Assembly (NCBI GenBank): GCA_934456295.1
Contig: CAKSHB010000023.1
Coordinates: 1-21,255 of the forward strand
DNA: 21,255 nucleotides
Reading direction: 5' to 3'
Source of the DNA: an uncultured Clostridia bacterium
GTDB lineage: Bacteria; Bacillota; Clostridia; UBA1381; UMGS1253
In this document: in pieces, positions 1 to 6,436 of the stretch
How the letters are laid out: the number at the start of each line of letters is the position of its first letter
How positions within the stretch are numbered: position 1 is the first letter of the stretch
Notes under the pieces: generated by a model
What the model was told of the DNA's origin: nothing
The model's input: only the letters and a program-made list of their open reading frames with translations
Databases searched by the model: none
Program-made: the position numbers and the translations under genes

Positions 1-1
1 G

Positions 2-292
2 TTGATGGACCTTTATACGATAGGAACTATCCCAATCACAGAGATCGGTGATAGAATAAAACCGCTGTATAAAGAAAAAGAAAAGATAGAATTAGAAATC
101 GATACTCGCGAAAATGAGTTACAAGAACCTCACGGATTGTCTATAAATGAAACTAGAGATATATTAGATCAGTTCGCTAACATAGATAATCTCGATCATG
201 ATCTCAAACGTGAGTTAGTCCAATCTTTAATAGAGCGTATCGAGGTATTACCTGAACCTGATTCTATAAAAATCTACTGGAAATTCGTTTAA
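2..292 (+). CDS. Large serine recombinase (phage integrase), C-terminal fragment
   Basis: This is the 3' end of a gene whose start lies left of the window; the frame is open from base 2. The visible ~96 residues have the charged, helical C-terminal pattern of large serine integrases: a coiled-coil stretch with LYKEKEKIELEI, then a helix reading LKRELVQSLIERIEVLPE and the ending IKIYWKF, typical of the tail that follows the zinc-ribbon domain. Such enzymes insert and excise phage DNA between attP and attB using an N-terminal catalytic serine, which is not in view. It is read rightwards, opposite to the late operon that ends near 2817. A non-integrative invertase or a transposon-type serine recombinase cannot be excluded without the N-terminus. 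Confidence 0.8.
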   Translation: MMDLYTIGTIPITEIGDRIKPLYKEKEKIELEIDTRENELQEPHGLSINETRDILDQFANIDNLDHDLKRELVQSLIERIEVLPEPDSIKIYWKFV

Positions 293-297
293 TATTT

Positions 298-347
298 TTT
301 ACCCTAATTGTACGTATGGATTCAACCATGGTTACAATTAGGGTAAA
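298..347. repeat. 15-bp perfect inverted repeat just after the recombinase stop
   Basis: Arms at 298-312 and 333-347 (core TACCCTAATTGTA / TACAATTAGGGTA) enclose a 20-base loop with smaller complementary pieces ATGG (316-319) and CCAT (326-329). The hairpin starts six bases after the recombinase stop codon. It could end recombinase transcription, but the T-run lies before the stem on the + strand rather than after it, so it is not a textbook intrinsic terminator. It could also be a protein-binding site. Confidence 0.6.
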
Positions 348-355
348 TTATATAT

Positions 356-429
356 TTTCGATATTTCTAAAAAGTTTCTTCCTATTATAATAGTTAATTT
401 TATGTAATTTGTTTCGATATTTCTAAAAA
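356..429. repeat. Two perfect 18-bp direct repeats upstream of the HIRAN gene
   Basis: TTTCGATATTTCTAAAAA occurs at 356-373 and again, identically, at 412-429, so the two copies start 56 bp apart. They lie 70-143 bases before the HIRAN start codon in otherwise A+T-rich non-coding DNA. A 10-bp palindrome AATACGTATT follows at 441-450, and TACGTAT occurs three times (311, 443 and 492). The arrangement looks like an operator or a recombinase/accessory-factor site. No strong sigma-A promoter is visible here; TATAAT at 466-471 lacks a good -35. Confidence 0.55.
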
Positions 430-498
430 TATATTCTGGTAATACGTATTTAAGTATTATATAGTTATAATAACTAATAATACAATGGAGGTACGTAT

Positions 499-1194
499 AT
501 GTCAAAAAAACAACATTCACCAACAACCTATAAAGTTTGCTCGATGATAGCATATATTATAAGTGCTATCTGTTTAATTATAGGTGTTATATCTTTTGTA
601 GTAGGAGGATTCTTATTTATAATCCTGGCAATCTTTACGTTTTTATTGGGTCGAGGTTGGAAAAAGCAATATGTTATCATGCTTTCTCAACCAGATACGG
701 ATGTATTAGATTCTAAAATTCAAGAGCCGATTAAGCCGATCGTTAAACAAGAAAATAAATTAAATGTAAGTAAAGTTGAAACTCATAAAGTGACAGGTGT
801 ATCATTTCGAGAAAATGAAATTTTAGAACTCGGATTAGAAAACGAATACTATGATCTATCATGTAATGAGTTAACGGAATTAGGTTATTGGGATGAACGT
901 ATTTATCAATACGAATTTAATACAAATAAGGTTGAATTATTACCGGAACCAACTAATCCTCACGATCCTAAAGCTATAAAGGTTATGATCGACGATGTAC
1001 ACGTCGGTTATATAAAAGCTGGATCATGTTCACGTATTCATAATTTATTAAATGATGACAAAATTTTAAAAATAGAATGTGAAATACGAGGAGGTAAATA
1101 TAAGTATATAGGATATGACGATATAAAAGATTCGTATTATATCACTAAAGATACAGCTCCGATATCAGTTCATTTAAAATTATACATAAAATAA
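499..1194 (+). CDS. Membrane-anchored HIRAN-domain protein
   Basis: 231 residues. Residues about 15-50 are nearly all hydrophobic with a central GG turn (36-37) and end in RGWKK, which suggests a two-helix membrane hairpin. A polar linker (about 55-95) leads to a HIRAN-like domain at about 97-203 with the characteristic stretch EPTNPHDPKAIKV (150-162), then HVGYIKAGSCSRI and GGKYKYI. HIRAN domains in helicases and SNF2 proteins bind DNA, notably 3' ends; stand-alone bacterial versions are poorly understood. Start chosen for the GGAGGT ribosome binding site at 486-491. The gene stands alone, with its own upstream region carrying direct repeats, and lies between the recombinase and the RHH regulator. 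Function here is unknown; a lysogeny-expressed accessory or defence role is only a guess from position. Confidence 0.8.
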   Translation: MSKKQHSPTTYKVCSMIAYIISAICLIIGVISFVVGGFLFIILAIFTFLLGRGWKKQYVIMLSQPDTDVLDSKIQEPIKPIVKQENKLNVSKVETHKVTGVSFRENEILELGLENEYYDLSCNELTELGYWDERIYQYEFNTNKVELLPEPTNPHDPKAIKVMIDDVHVGYIKAGSCSRIHNLLNDDKILKIECEIRGGKYKYIGYDDIKDSYYITKDTAPISVHLKLYIK

Positions 1195-1270
1195 CTAATT
1201 TTCGTTATCTAAGAAATAATTCTTGATTTTTCGTTAATTTTGTAGTAATATATAAAAGATAATTAAGGGG

Positions 1271-1299
1271 TTGACTTTAATACTAGTATATAGTATTAT
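1271..1299 (+). promoter_or_regulatory. Sigma-A promoter with palindromic operator candidate
   Basis: TTGACT (1271-1276), a 17-base spacer, then TATTAT (1294-1299). The spacer contains a perfect 10-bp palindrome ATACTAGTAT at 1280-1289, with GTAT repeated at 1293-1296. A protein bound there would block RNA polymerase. The next gene encodes a ribbon-helix-helix protein, so autorepression is a natural inference. It probably drives the RHH gene and perhaps the antirepressor and zinc-ribbon genes after it. Confidence 0.7.
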
Positions 1300-1327
1300 A
1301 AAGTTACTCCATTAAGGAGGTGAAATT

Positions 1328-1501
1328 TTGGAGAAAATAAGAAGAGGTAGACCTAAATCTAAAGGCCCTATTAAAGATAAACGCATTAGTGTTAAAGTTA
1401 CGGAAGATACTTTAAATAAATGTAGGGAAGTTTGTTTAATGAATGATATAACTTATGTGGATATCATAGAAAAAGGATTAGAATACTGGTCTCGTAAATA
1501 A
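1328..1501 (+). CDS. Small AT-hook / ribbon-helix-helix DNA-binding protein
   Basis: 57 residues with a TTG start, fixed by the very strong AAGGAGGT ribosome binding site at about 1314-1321. Residues 5-10 read RRGRPK, an AT-hook-like minor-groove motif. Residues 18-57 fit the Arc/MetJ/CopG fold: beta strand KRISVKV, helix TEDTLNKCREVCLMND, then ITYVDIIEKGLEYWSR. Such dimers bind short palindromes and often repress their own promoters; a suitable palindrome sits inside the promoter 40-50 bases upstream. It precedes the antirepressor gene and is probably the local transcription regulator. No toxin partner follows, so a toxin-antitoxin role is unlikely. Confidence 0.75.
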   Translation: MEKIRRGRPKSKGPIKDKRISVKVTEDTLNKCREVCLMNDITYVDIIEKGLEYWSRK

Positions 1502-1505
1502 AAAA

Positions 1506-1570
1506 AAGAAACGCCCTCGGTAAAATCTGTATTACCTCGGACGCTTCTTAATAAATCCAAACGAGGTAAT
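1506..1570 (+). promoter_or_regulatory. Alternative hairpins covering the antirepressor ribosome binding site
   Basis: Three complementary arms overlap. Arm A (1506-1523) pairs with arm B (1532-1549) at 14 of 18 positions around an 8-base loop. The first part of arm B, ATTACCTCG (1531-1539), is also perfectly complementary over 9 bp to arm C, CGAGGTAAT (1562-1570), which contains the GAGGT ribosome binding site (1563-1567) of the next gene. A:B and B:C cannot form together: A:B would free the ribosome binding site and B:C would hide it. The A:B stem lacks a T-run on the + strand but has one on the - strand, so it is a poor forward terminator. Confidence 0.5.
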
Positions 1571-1576
1571 TATACT

Positions 1577-2266
1577 ATGAATAATGAATTATTGCAAGTA
1601 AACGGAAATGAAATTGTAACAACAAGTTTAATCGTAGCAGAAACATTCAACAAAGATCACAAAAATGTAATACGTAAAATAGACAGTTTAATTGATCAGT
1701 TGGAGGACAGCTCAATTTTGAGCCGTCCGCATTTATTCGAAAAAACAGAATATGACAATACTCAAAATAAACCAATGCCTATGTATTATATGAACCGTGA
1801 CGGATTCACTCTTTTGGCTATGGGATTCACTGGTAAAGAAGCTCTTGAATGGAAATTAAAATACATAGAAGCTTTTAACAGTATGGAAGAACTCATTCAT
1901 TCAAATGGTATGATCGACAAACGATCCGAAATCGCACGCTTAATTATCGATACACCAACAGATAAAATCCCAGTGATTAAAGAGTTATATTCTGAATACT
2001 TTTCATCTACACCGGCAATAGGATCATTGGAATATCTTAGTGATCTAAACACTGGCTATACAACATGGTTAAATGAGACAGGAGTAAATAAAGAATGGTT
2101 AACTTCTCTACCTACCTCTAACATTTACAACGATTACTTAAGATATTGTAGAGATAACAGATTCTTGTCAATGGGTAAGAAAACATTTTATAAAACCCTA
2201 GAATTTGATTTCGGTTTCGATAAAAAGCAAAAATCAGACGGATATAGATATTTCATATCCGCATAA
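1577..2266 (+). CDS. Rha-type phage antirepressor / regulatory protein
   Basis: 229 residues. Residues about 1-110 match the phage Rha regulatory domain: an EIVTTSLIVAETFNKDHKNVIRKID opening in which the new-helix and DHKNV elements are typical, then MYYMNRDGFTLLAMGFTGKEALEWKLKYIEAFN. The C-terminal part (about 165-229) resembles the winged-helix tail seen in P4/D5-type primases and in some antirepressors: IYNDYLRYCRDN, then KKTFYKTL. Rha-domain proteins act in phage regulation and interfere with replication or repression; the exact partner differs between phages. The ATG lies 10 bases after GAGG, within a hairpin arm, which suggests translational control. It follows the RHH gene and precedes a zinc-ribbon gene with close spacing. 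Confidence 0.8.
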   Translation: MNNELLQVNGNEIVTTSLIVAETFNKDHKNVIRKIDSLIDQLEDSSILSRPHLFEKTEYDNTQNKPMPMYYMNRDGFTLLAMGFTGKEALEWKLKYIEAFNSMEELIHSNGMIDKRSEIARLIIDTPTDKIPVIKELYSEYFSSTPAIGSLEYLSDLNTGYTTWLNETGVNKEWLTSLPTSNIYNDYLRYCRDNRFLSMGKKTFYKTLEFDFGFDKKQKSDGYRYFISA

Positions 2267-2291
2267 TAAACAGAAAAGGAGATATTAAAAT

Positions 2292-2666
2292 ATGAGTCAA
2301 ATTAAAAAAGTTGAGATTATTTTTCCAGATGATTTTACCCCTCCAAAAAAATTTCAAAGTATGACTGATTATGATTATAGTGTTGATACTATTTGTGAGC
2401 AGTGTCCGTTTTATTTTACTGAAACTTACGAACCTAATGACGGATGTATGTTGATTGCTAATTATGATTTAATCGATATCTGTCCTTTAAATAAATATTT
2501 TAAAGACAACACTTCTATTCCTGAGGGCGAATGGGTTTCTTTAGGCGATTACGTTTTATCATGTTCCGTATGTGGTTCTAAAATAGAAGATCCAGACAGT
2601 GAAGAAGGATTTAATTTTTGTCCATGGTGCGGCTCTAAAATGAATCCCGTAATAAATAGAGATTAA
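2292..2666 (+). CDS. Small zinc-ribbon protein of unknown function
   Basis: 124 residues with an AAGGAGAT ribosome binding site and a 25-base gap from the antirepressor, so probably cotranscribed with it. The N-terminal half has Cys35 and Cys38 with Cys52 and Cys64 (CEQCP, DGCM, ICP), a possible first metal site. The C-terminus has CSVCGSKIE at 91-99 and CPWCGSKM at 110-117, a clear treble-clef/zinc-ribbon knuckle pair. Proteins like this are common early or accessory phage genes without an assigned role. It is the last + strand gene, ending four bases before a strong terminator stem. Confidence 0.7.
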   Translation: MSQIKKVEIIFPDDFTPPKKFQSMTDYDYSVDTICEQCPFYFTETYEPNDGCMLIANYDLIDICPLNKYFKDNTSIPEGEWVSLGDYVLSCSVCGSKIEDPDSEEGFNFCPWCGSKMNPVINRD

Positions 2667-2669
2667 AAA

Positions 2670-2703
2670 AAGAGGTCTAAGGATTAAAACTCCTAGACCT
2701 CTT
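2670..2703. terminator. Bidirectional intrinsic terminator
   Basis: AAGAGGTCTAAGGA (2670-2683) pairs with TCCTAGACCTCTT (2691-2703), with one bulged base and a 7-base loop. Seven A's precede the stem, giving a T-run on the - strand, so it should stop the leftward late operon after the endolysin. CTTCTTATTTT follows on the + strand, so it can also end the antirepressor/zinc-ribbon transcript. Confidence 0.85.
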
Positions 2704-2725
2704 CTTATTTTGCTCTGATACCTCT

Positions 2726-2744
2726 GAGGCTTCATATAAGCCTC
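2726..2744. repeat. 7-bp perfect hairpin between convergent operons
   Basis: GAGGCTT (2726-2732), loop CATAT, AAGCCTC (2738-2744), followed on the + strand by a T-rich stretch. It may be a second weak terminator for rightward transcription. A 10-bp palindrome CGAATATTCG lies further on at 2791-2800, just past the endolysin stop. Confidence 0.5.
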
Positions 2745-2816
2745 ATATTCTAATTTTAAACGATTTACCGATAACTTGTTAGGTTATTACCGAATATTCG
2801 TTAATTTAAAGCGTAA

Positions 2817-3614
2817 TTAATCCTTTCTGATATAATCCGCTGATACAAAACCGTAAACTGTATCTTTAATCTTAACATAATACCAGGTGTTACCTTTTTT
2901 ATCTTTTAGAGCATCACATACCTTAATCTTTTCTCCTTTATAAATCAGCGGATATCTTTTAATATTGGAATATCCAGTACCGGCTCCGGTTCTAACATTG
3001 AGTGCACTCGCTGTTACTTTTCCTATCCATTTAGTCGTTTTATTATGAGTTGAGGTAGTTTTCTTTTTTTTGATTTTGGATATAGTCGCCTTAGATCCTG
3101 TAGAGGTATTCATAGCTGTGTGATGCCCCTCCCTGATCAGTACGTCCCCCGGTTTTAAGTATGCATCGGAAATAGTGTATTTACTAGCTGTATGTACACT
3201 AAATCCATGATCATTAAATTTGCTTCTCATCGTCGATGTAGTTGGAGCATTAGCATCTGATCTCATGCTTGGAATTAGACAGCAATAGCAAGCATAAATA
3301 AAAGCGCTACAGTCTGTCTCTGTTTTTTTACCTGATGCGATATAAGCGTCTACATCCCACTTATATTTTTTGAGCATATTGTATAGCGTGTTTCGTTCGC
3401 TCTGATCATATCCAACCAGATTACTTTTAGCTAATTTGATTGCGATCTTAGAAGCTTTTGATGCAATACTTGAATCTTTATATCTTAACATTACATTCCA
3501 AGGTTTCTTATAAAAAGACCTTGTACAAACTTCTCTGCCAGTCTGATCTCCCGTTTTCGCTTTTCCATCCCAACCGGCGTTTCCGTTTTCTGAAATACTA
3601 GCATGAACTAACAT
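2817..3614 (-). CDS. Endolysin: cysteine peptidase/amidase with C-terminal SH3 domain
   Basis: 265 residues. The N-terminal catalytic part (about 1-170) opens with MLVHASISENG and has GDQTGREVC, then the TDCSAFIYACY stretch with the likely nucleophile Cys102, then GDVLIREGHHTAMN with His164/His165. This pattern fits the NlpC/P60-CHAP superfamily of peptidoglycan hydrolases. A Lys-rich linker (about 178-195) leads to a bacterial SH3 domain (199-263; ALNVRTGAGTGYSNI ... GNTWYYVKI ... GFVSADYI) that would bind the cell wall. No signal peptide, so export depends on the holin just upstream. The start is set by AGAGGAGGAATAAAT-ATG overlapping the holin's last codons. It is the final gene of the late operon. 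Confidence 0.85.
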   Translation of the reverse strand: MLVHASISENGNAGWDGKAKTGDQTGREVCTRSFYKKPWNVMLRYKDSSIASKASKIAIKLAKSNLVGYDQSERNTLYNMLKKYKWDVDAYIASGKKTETDCSAFIYACYCCLIPSMRSDANAPTTSTMRSKFNDHGFSVHTASKYTISDAYLKPGDVLIREGHHTAMNTSTGSKATISKIKKKKTTSTHNKTTKWIGKVTASALNVRTGAGTGYSNIKRYPLIYKGEKIKVCDALKDKKGNTWYYVKIKDTVYGFVSADYIRKD

Positions 3615-3616
3615 AT

Positions 3617-3802
3617 TTATTCCTCCTCTTTAAGCTGTGATACATTCATTAGTACACATACAATTCCTGAAAGAATAGCAGAACTAGCTACTACATTCCA
3701 ATCTACAGCGCTTAATACCAGGCTAGACCCGATAACACCAACCGCTGTTTGTGACATTGTTTTAACTGTTTTGATCGCTGTTTTTTTAATCCATTTCTTC
3801 AT
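3617..3802 (-). CDS. r1t-type phage holin
   Basis: 61 residues, starting at the ATG preceded by AAAGGAGGAACATT; a longer upstream frame has no such site. The N-terminus KKWIKKTAIKTVKTMSQ is basic and amphipathic. Two hydrophobic stretches surround DWNVVASSAILSGIVCVLMNVSQL, the pattern of the r1t holin family. It would form membrane lesions that release the endolysin at the end of the lytic cycle. The start overlaps the previous gene by 17 bases and its stop is 2 bases before the endolysin start, so the lysis genes are translationally linked. Confidence 0.8.
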   Translation of the reverse strand: MKKWIKKTAIKTVKTMSQTAVGVIGSSLVLSAVDWNVVASSAILSGIVCVLMNVSQLKEEE

Positions 3803-4115
3803 AATGTTCCTCCTTTTGAGTTGGTAAATTTTTAAATTTTTCATGTATTTCATCCATAACGCCGTTGGCTCCGAGATTGTGGTATTGTTTCCACATATTT
3901 TCAAAATTTTCTTTGGCGTAGATGGGTGCGTATCCTTTATCTTTATATTTGTTATACGACGTGATAAGTCGATCTCTTAATAAAGCCTGTGTACCGTAAC
4001 ACATAGCCTCTATCTTTTTATCTTGTACTTTAATTTTTTTTACGATCACACTAATGATCGGTATTCCTATTCCGGATCCAAGCACTAATTGGATCCACTG
4101 AAATGTAGTTATCAT
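3786..4115 (-). CDS. Small membrane-anchored lysis-module protein
   Basis: 109 residues with one N-terminal transmembrane helix (about 6-26), then a positively charged VKKIKVQDKK and a soluble helical part containing QALLRDRLITSYNKYKDKGYAPIYAKENFENMWKQYHNLGANGVMD. This family is very common just before the holin in Clostridia prophages but has no proven function that I know of; a holin-like or spanin-like accessory role is only suggested by position. It ends inside the holin gene. Confidence 0.7.
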   Translation of the reverse strand: MITTFQWIQLVLGSGIGIPIISVIVKKIKVQDKKIEAMCYGTQALLRDRLITSYNKYKDKGYAPIYAKENFENMWKQYHNLGANGVMDEIHEKFKNLPTQKEEHYEEMD

Positions 4116-4130
4116 ATATTTGTACCTCTC

Positions 4131-5783
4131 TTAATCAATCCAAAAATCAATGTTAATATTCAGCGTCAATTCTCCGTTTTGATATGATCCTGATACTATA
4201 TCGTAAATCCAATCAATGTTAATCTTACCAGCGGTATTAATAGTCATTTTAGCGATTTCTATATTAGTCCCTGATATCATCATTGATATATCATTTTTAG
4301 GGATATATCCATCTTCTATGGTACATACTACATTACTAGTATTACCGTTATAATCGGTTGTTGTATTTAATGTACCTGTTACATATACGTGACTTCCAAT
4401 CTTACGATATTTCAAAAACGAATTAGAGTTAAATACCGACGATTCATACGATGTTATGGTATTCCAGTTGTTATTTATAGTTACACCGTTAGTTACTTCT
4501 AAATTTGTAACATATAATTTTTGATTTTGTATATACGCTACATTTTTATTATCACTTAAAAACGATATTCGATCGCTACCGATAATAGCTTTTACGTTGG
4601 AGCTTTCTTCACCTAACGTTATATCACCGTCCGGAAACTGAATATATCGTTTAATTTCCTCGACATTCTCAACAGTATTTAGATTTTCTTTACGAATAAT
4701 ATTCGTTTTTTTTGTATCATTTTTTAGATTGTCATTTAGATAACTACTTTTTTCTAGTCCCAGTGTGATCGTAGAATTAGCTGGATCTAATAAATCAATA
4801 CTATATGATGTTAATAAAACCTTATCGTCAATATCATGAGGTTCACTGTATACACGGATATAGTCTCCTAGTTTAAAGGATGCTATTGTTTCATCAGCTA
4901 GATGTAAATCTACAGCTTTTATCGTTAATTTGTTTGTCAACTTAACTTTATTGCTAAGATATACTTTAGCTTTCGTCAATAAATTTTTAGGTAGAGTAAC
5001 ATCTTCCCAGGTTACAACTTCGTAAATACGGCCGTATGTTTTTACAGCCTCAGAATCATAAATGTAATCTGATCCGTCATTCACGCTTGTTATATTAATC
5101 GCCTCTCCTGTCTCTTCATCTTTAGCACCGTACGGAATTATACAAGTTGCTAATGTGTCAGCTTTACACTCTGTTTGTAAATCTAATAAATTGACGCTAA
5201 AAGCAATGTCTTGTGATGATTCATCTGTATAATCTGCTAGGTAATCTATATAATTACCATCATCTTCGTAACGTATAGATATATACCCTCCTAGATTTTC
5301 AATCAATTTATTGGTTATCTCATTCCACGTTGTCGGTGTTTCGGTCGATGATCTAACGATATAGTCATTATTATCTTTTACAGTAACAACACCTAATTTA
5401 AATTGTTGCTGTGACTCGACCTGTTTATTATGCTGATCGATCAGAAATTTAAGATACGCCTCTGGTGATCCTGTGAATGTATAATCTCTCACGATGGAAT
5501 CATTAAAATAACCAAGAATTCCCTCGATTTCTATCTGTTTTGTTTTATAAAAATCATCGGAGTTCCCGTATACTCTACCTTTAAGTAACACTCGATCATC
5601 TTGGTATATTGTAATTATACTTTTCATTTTTACGAAATCATTGTAACGAGCGTGTCCAGGTAGTACAGAAAAAGAGGCGGACCCTACTTTATTAACCTCT
5701 AAATTAACGCTTGGTTTTAATAACCTTTTGTCGTTATCTTTAGGAGTCCATAGCGGTTTATCGTCTAAATATATGCTAAACAT
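4131..5783 (-). CDS. Tail-associated baseplate protein (Tal / prophage tail protein)
   Basis: 550 residues. Residues about 1-350 have the features of the Gram-positive siphophage Tal/gp18-like family: an MFSIYLDDKPLWTPKD opening, ASFSVLPGHARYNDF, then LKFLIDQHNKQVE and a long beta-rich region. This part forms a trimeric hub plugged into Dit at the tail tip. A helical connector (about 360-385; NTVENVEEIKRYIQ) leads to a C-terminal beta domain (about 390-550) including IIGSDRISFLSDNKNVAYIQNQKLYVTNLEV, a common fibre-like region that may contact the host. No peptidase motif is evident. Start overlaps the Dit stop by one base. Confidence 0.8.
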   Translation of the reverse strand: MFSIYLDDKPLWTPKDNDKRLLKPSVNLEVNKVGSASFSVLPGHARYNDFVKMKSIITIYQDDRVLLKGRVYGNSDDFYKTKQIEIEGILGYFNDSIVRDYTFTGSPEAYLKFLIDQHNKQVESQQQFKLGVVTVKDNNDYIVRSSTETPTTWNEITNKLIENLGGYISIRYEDDGNYIDYLADYTDESSQDIAFSVNLLDLQTECKADTLATCIIPYGAKDEETGEAINITSVNDGSDYIYDSEAVKTYGRIYEVVTWEDVTLPKNLLTKAKVYLSNKVKLTNKLTIKAVDLHLADETIASFKLGDYIRVYSEPHDIDDKVLLTSYSIDLLDPANSTITLGLEKSSYLNDNLKNDTKKTNIIRKENLNTVENVEEIKRYIQFPDGDITLGEESSNVKAIIGSDRISFLSDNKNVAYIQNQKLYVTNLEVTNGVTINNNWNTITSYESSVFNSNSFLKYRKIGSHVYVTGTLNTTTDYNGNTSNVVCTIEDGYIPKNDISMMISGTNIEIAKMTINTAGKINIDWIYDIVSGSYQNGELTLNINIDFWID

Positions 5784-6433
5784 TATATTCTCGCCTCCCT
5801 GTATTGTATTTTTAAAACGCCCGATCCACTTGCCTGAATCACGGTTGATCCTGTTTTCAACTCTAATTTACTGATTGTATACTTACCAGCATCTAATGTA
5901 TAAGTATTATCATCAATGATAATATTTACCTCTTCTGTGACTTCTATTGTAGGAGATACACTTACACCCTGATTGTTAATAATTATATGTTTTACATCAT
6001 CATTCAGAGTTGTTGATACTGTTGTAATCTCTAAATTCTTTCGGAATGGATCCGCGTCGATTTCTAGCGAAATTGTTAATAGTGTGTTATCCCAGCTAGT
6101 TGTTACCGTAGCTTCTCCCTCATAATAATAATCAGGCGTATCATCATCGATAATCTTAATGATTTCTCCATGATACCTATTAAATAAATCTACTATATCT
6201 AATAAATCTTCTCTCTTTCCTATTGCTAAGTACTGAAATTTAAGAGACCTGTTTTTATAGGTAACGTCACCTGTTAAGCCTTTTGTTAGATTTAGTAAAC
6301 CGTTACGCCCTGGTACTTCTACAAAATAAGATTGTATCGTTGGTGGATCGATCTCTTTTACTTCTTGTACTAAATCCAAGTCGTCTCCTGTATGAATACG
6401 ATTAGTGTCTTTGATAATTGTGATACCTCTCAC
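5783..6433 (-). CDS. Distal tail protein (Dit)
   Basis: 216 residues, the size of a short Dit without an inserted carbohydrate-binding domain. It has the N-terminal pattern MRGITIIKDTNRIHTGDDLDL, a PTIQSYFVEVPGRNGLLNLT strand pair, then GEIIKIIDDDTPDYYYEGEATV and a C-terminal galectin-like beta region. Dit hexamers join the tail tube to the baseplate hub. Position between the tape measure and Tal supports the call. Confidence 0.85.
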   Translation of the reverse strand: MRGITIIKDTNRIHTGDDLDLVQEVKEIDPPTIQSYFVEVPGRNGLLNLTKGLTGDVTYKNRSLKFQYLAIGKREDLLDIVDLFNRYHGEIIKIIDDDTPDYYYEGEATVTTSWDNTLLTISLEIDADPFRKNLEITTVSTTLNDDVKHIIINNQGVSVSPTIEVTEEVNIIIDDNTYTLDAGKYTISKLELKTGSTVIQASGSGVLKIQYREARI

Positions 6434-6436
6434 GGT

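Noticed and set aside
338..553. 71-codon frame on the - strand across the HIRAN leader
   Set aside because: Chance frame in A+T-rich DNA; it overlaps the start of the HIRAN gene and has no ribosome binding site or family pattern.
1328..1501. Antitoxin of a toxin-antitoxin pair
   Set aside because: The next gene is a Rha-type phage regulator, not a recognisable toxin, and is separated by a structured leader.
1506..1549. Ordinary forward terminator after the RHH gene
   Set aside because: The T-run is on the wrong side for rightward transcription, and the stem has four unpaired positions, so I listed it as a leader structure instead.
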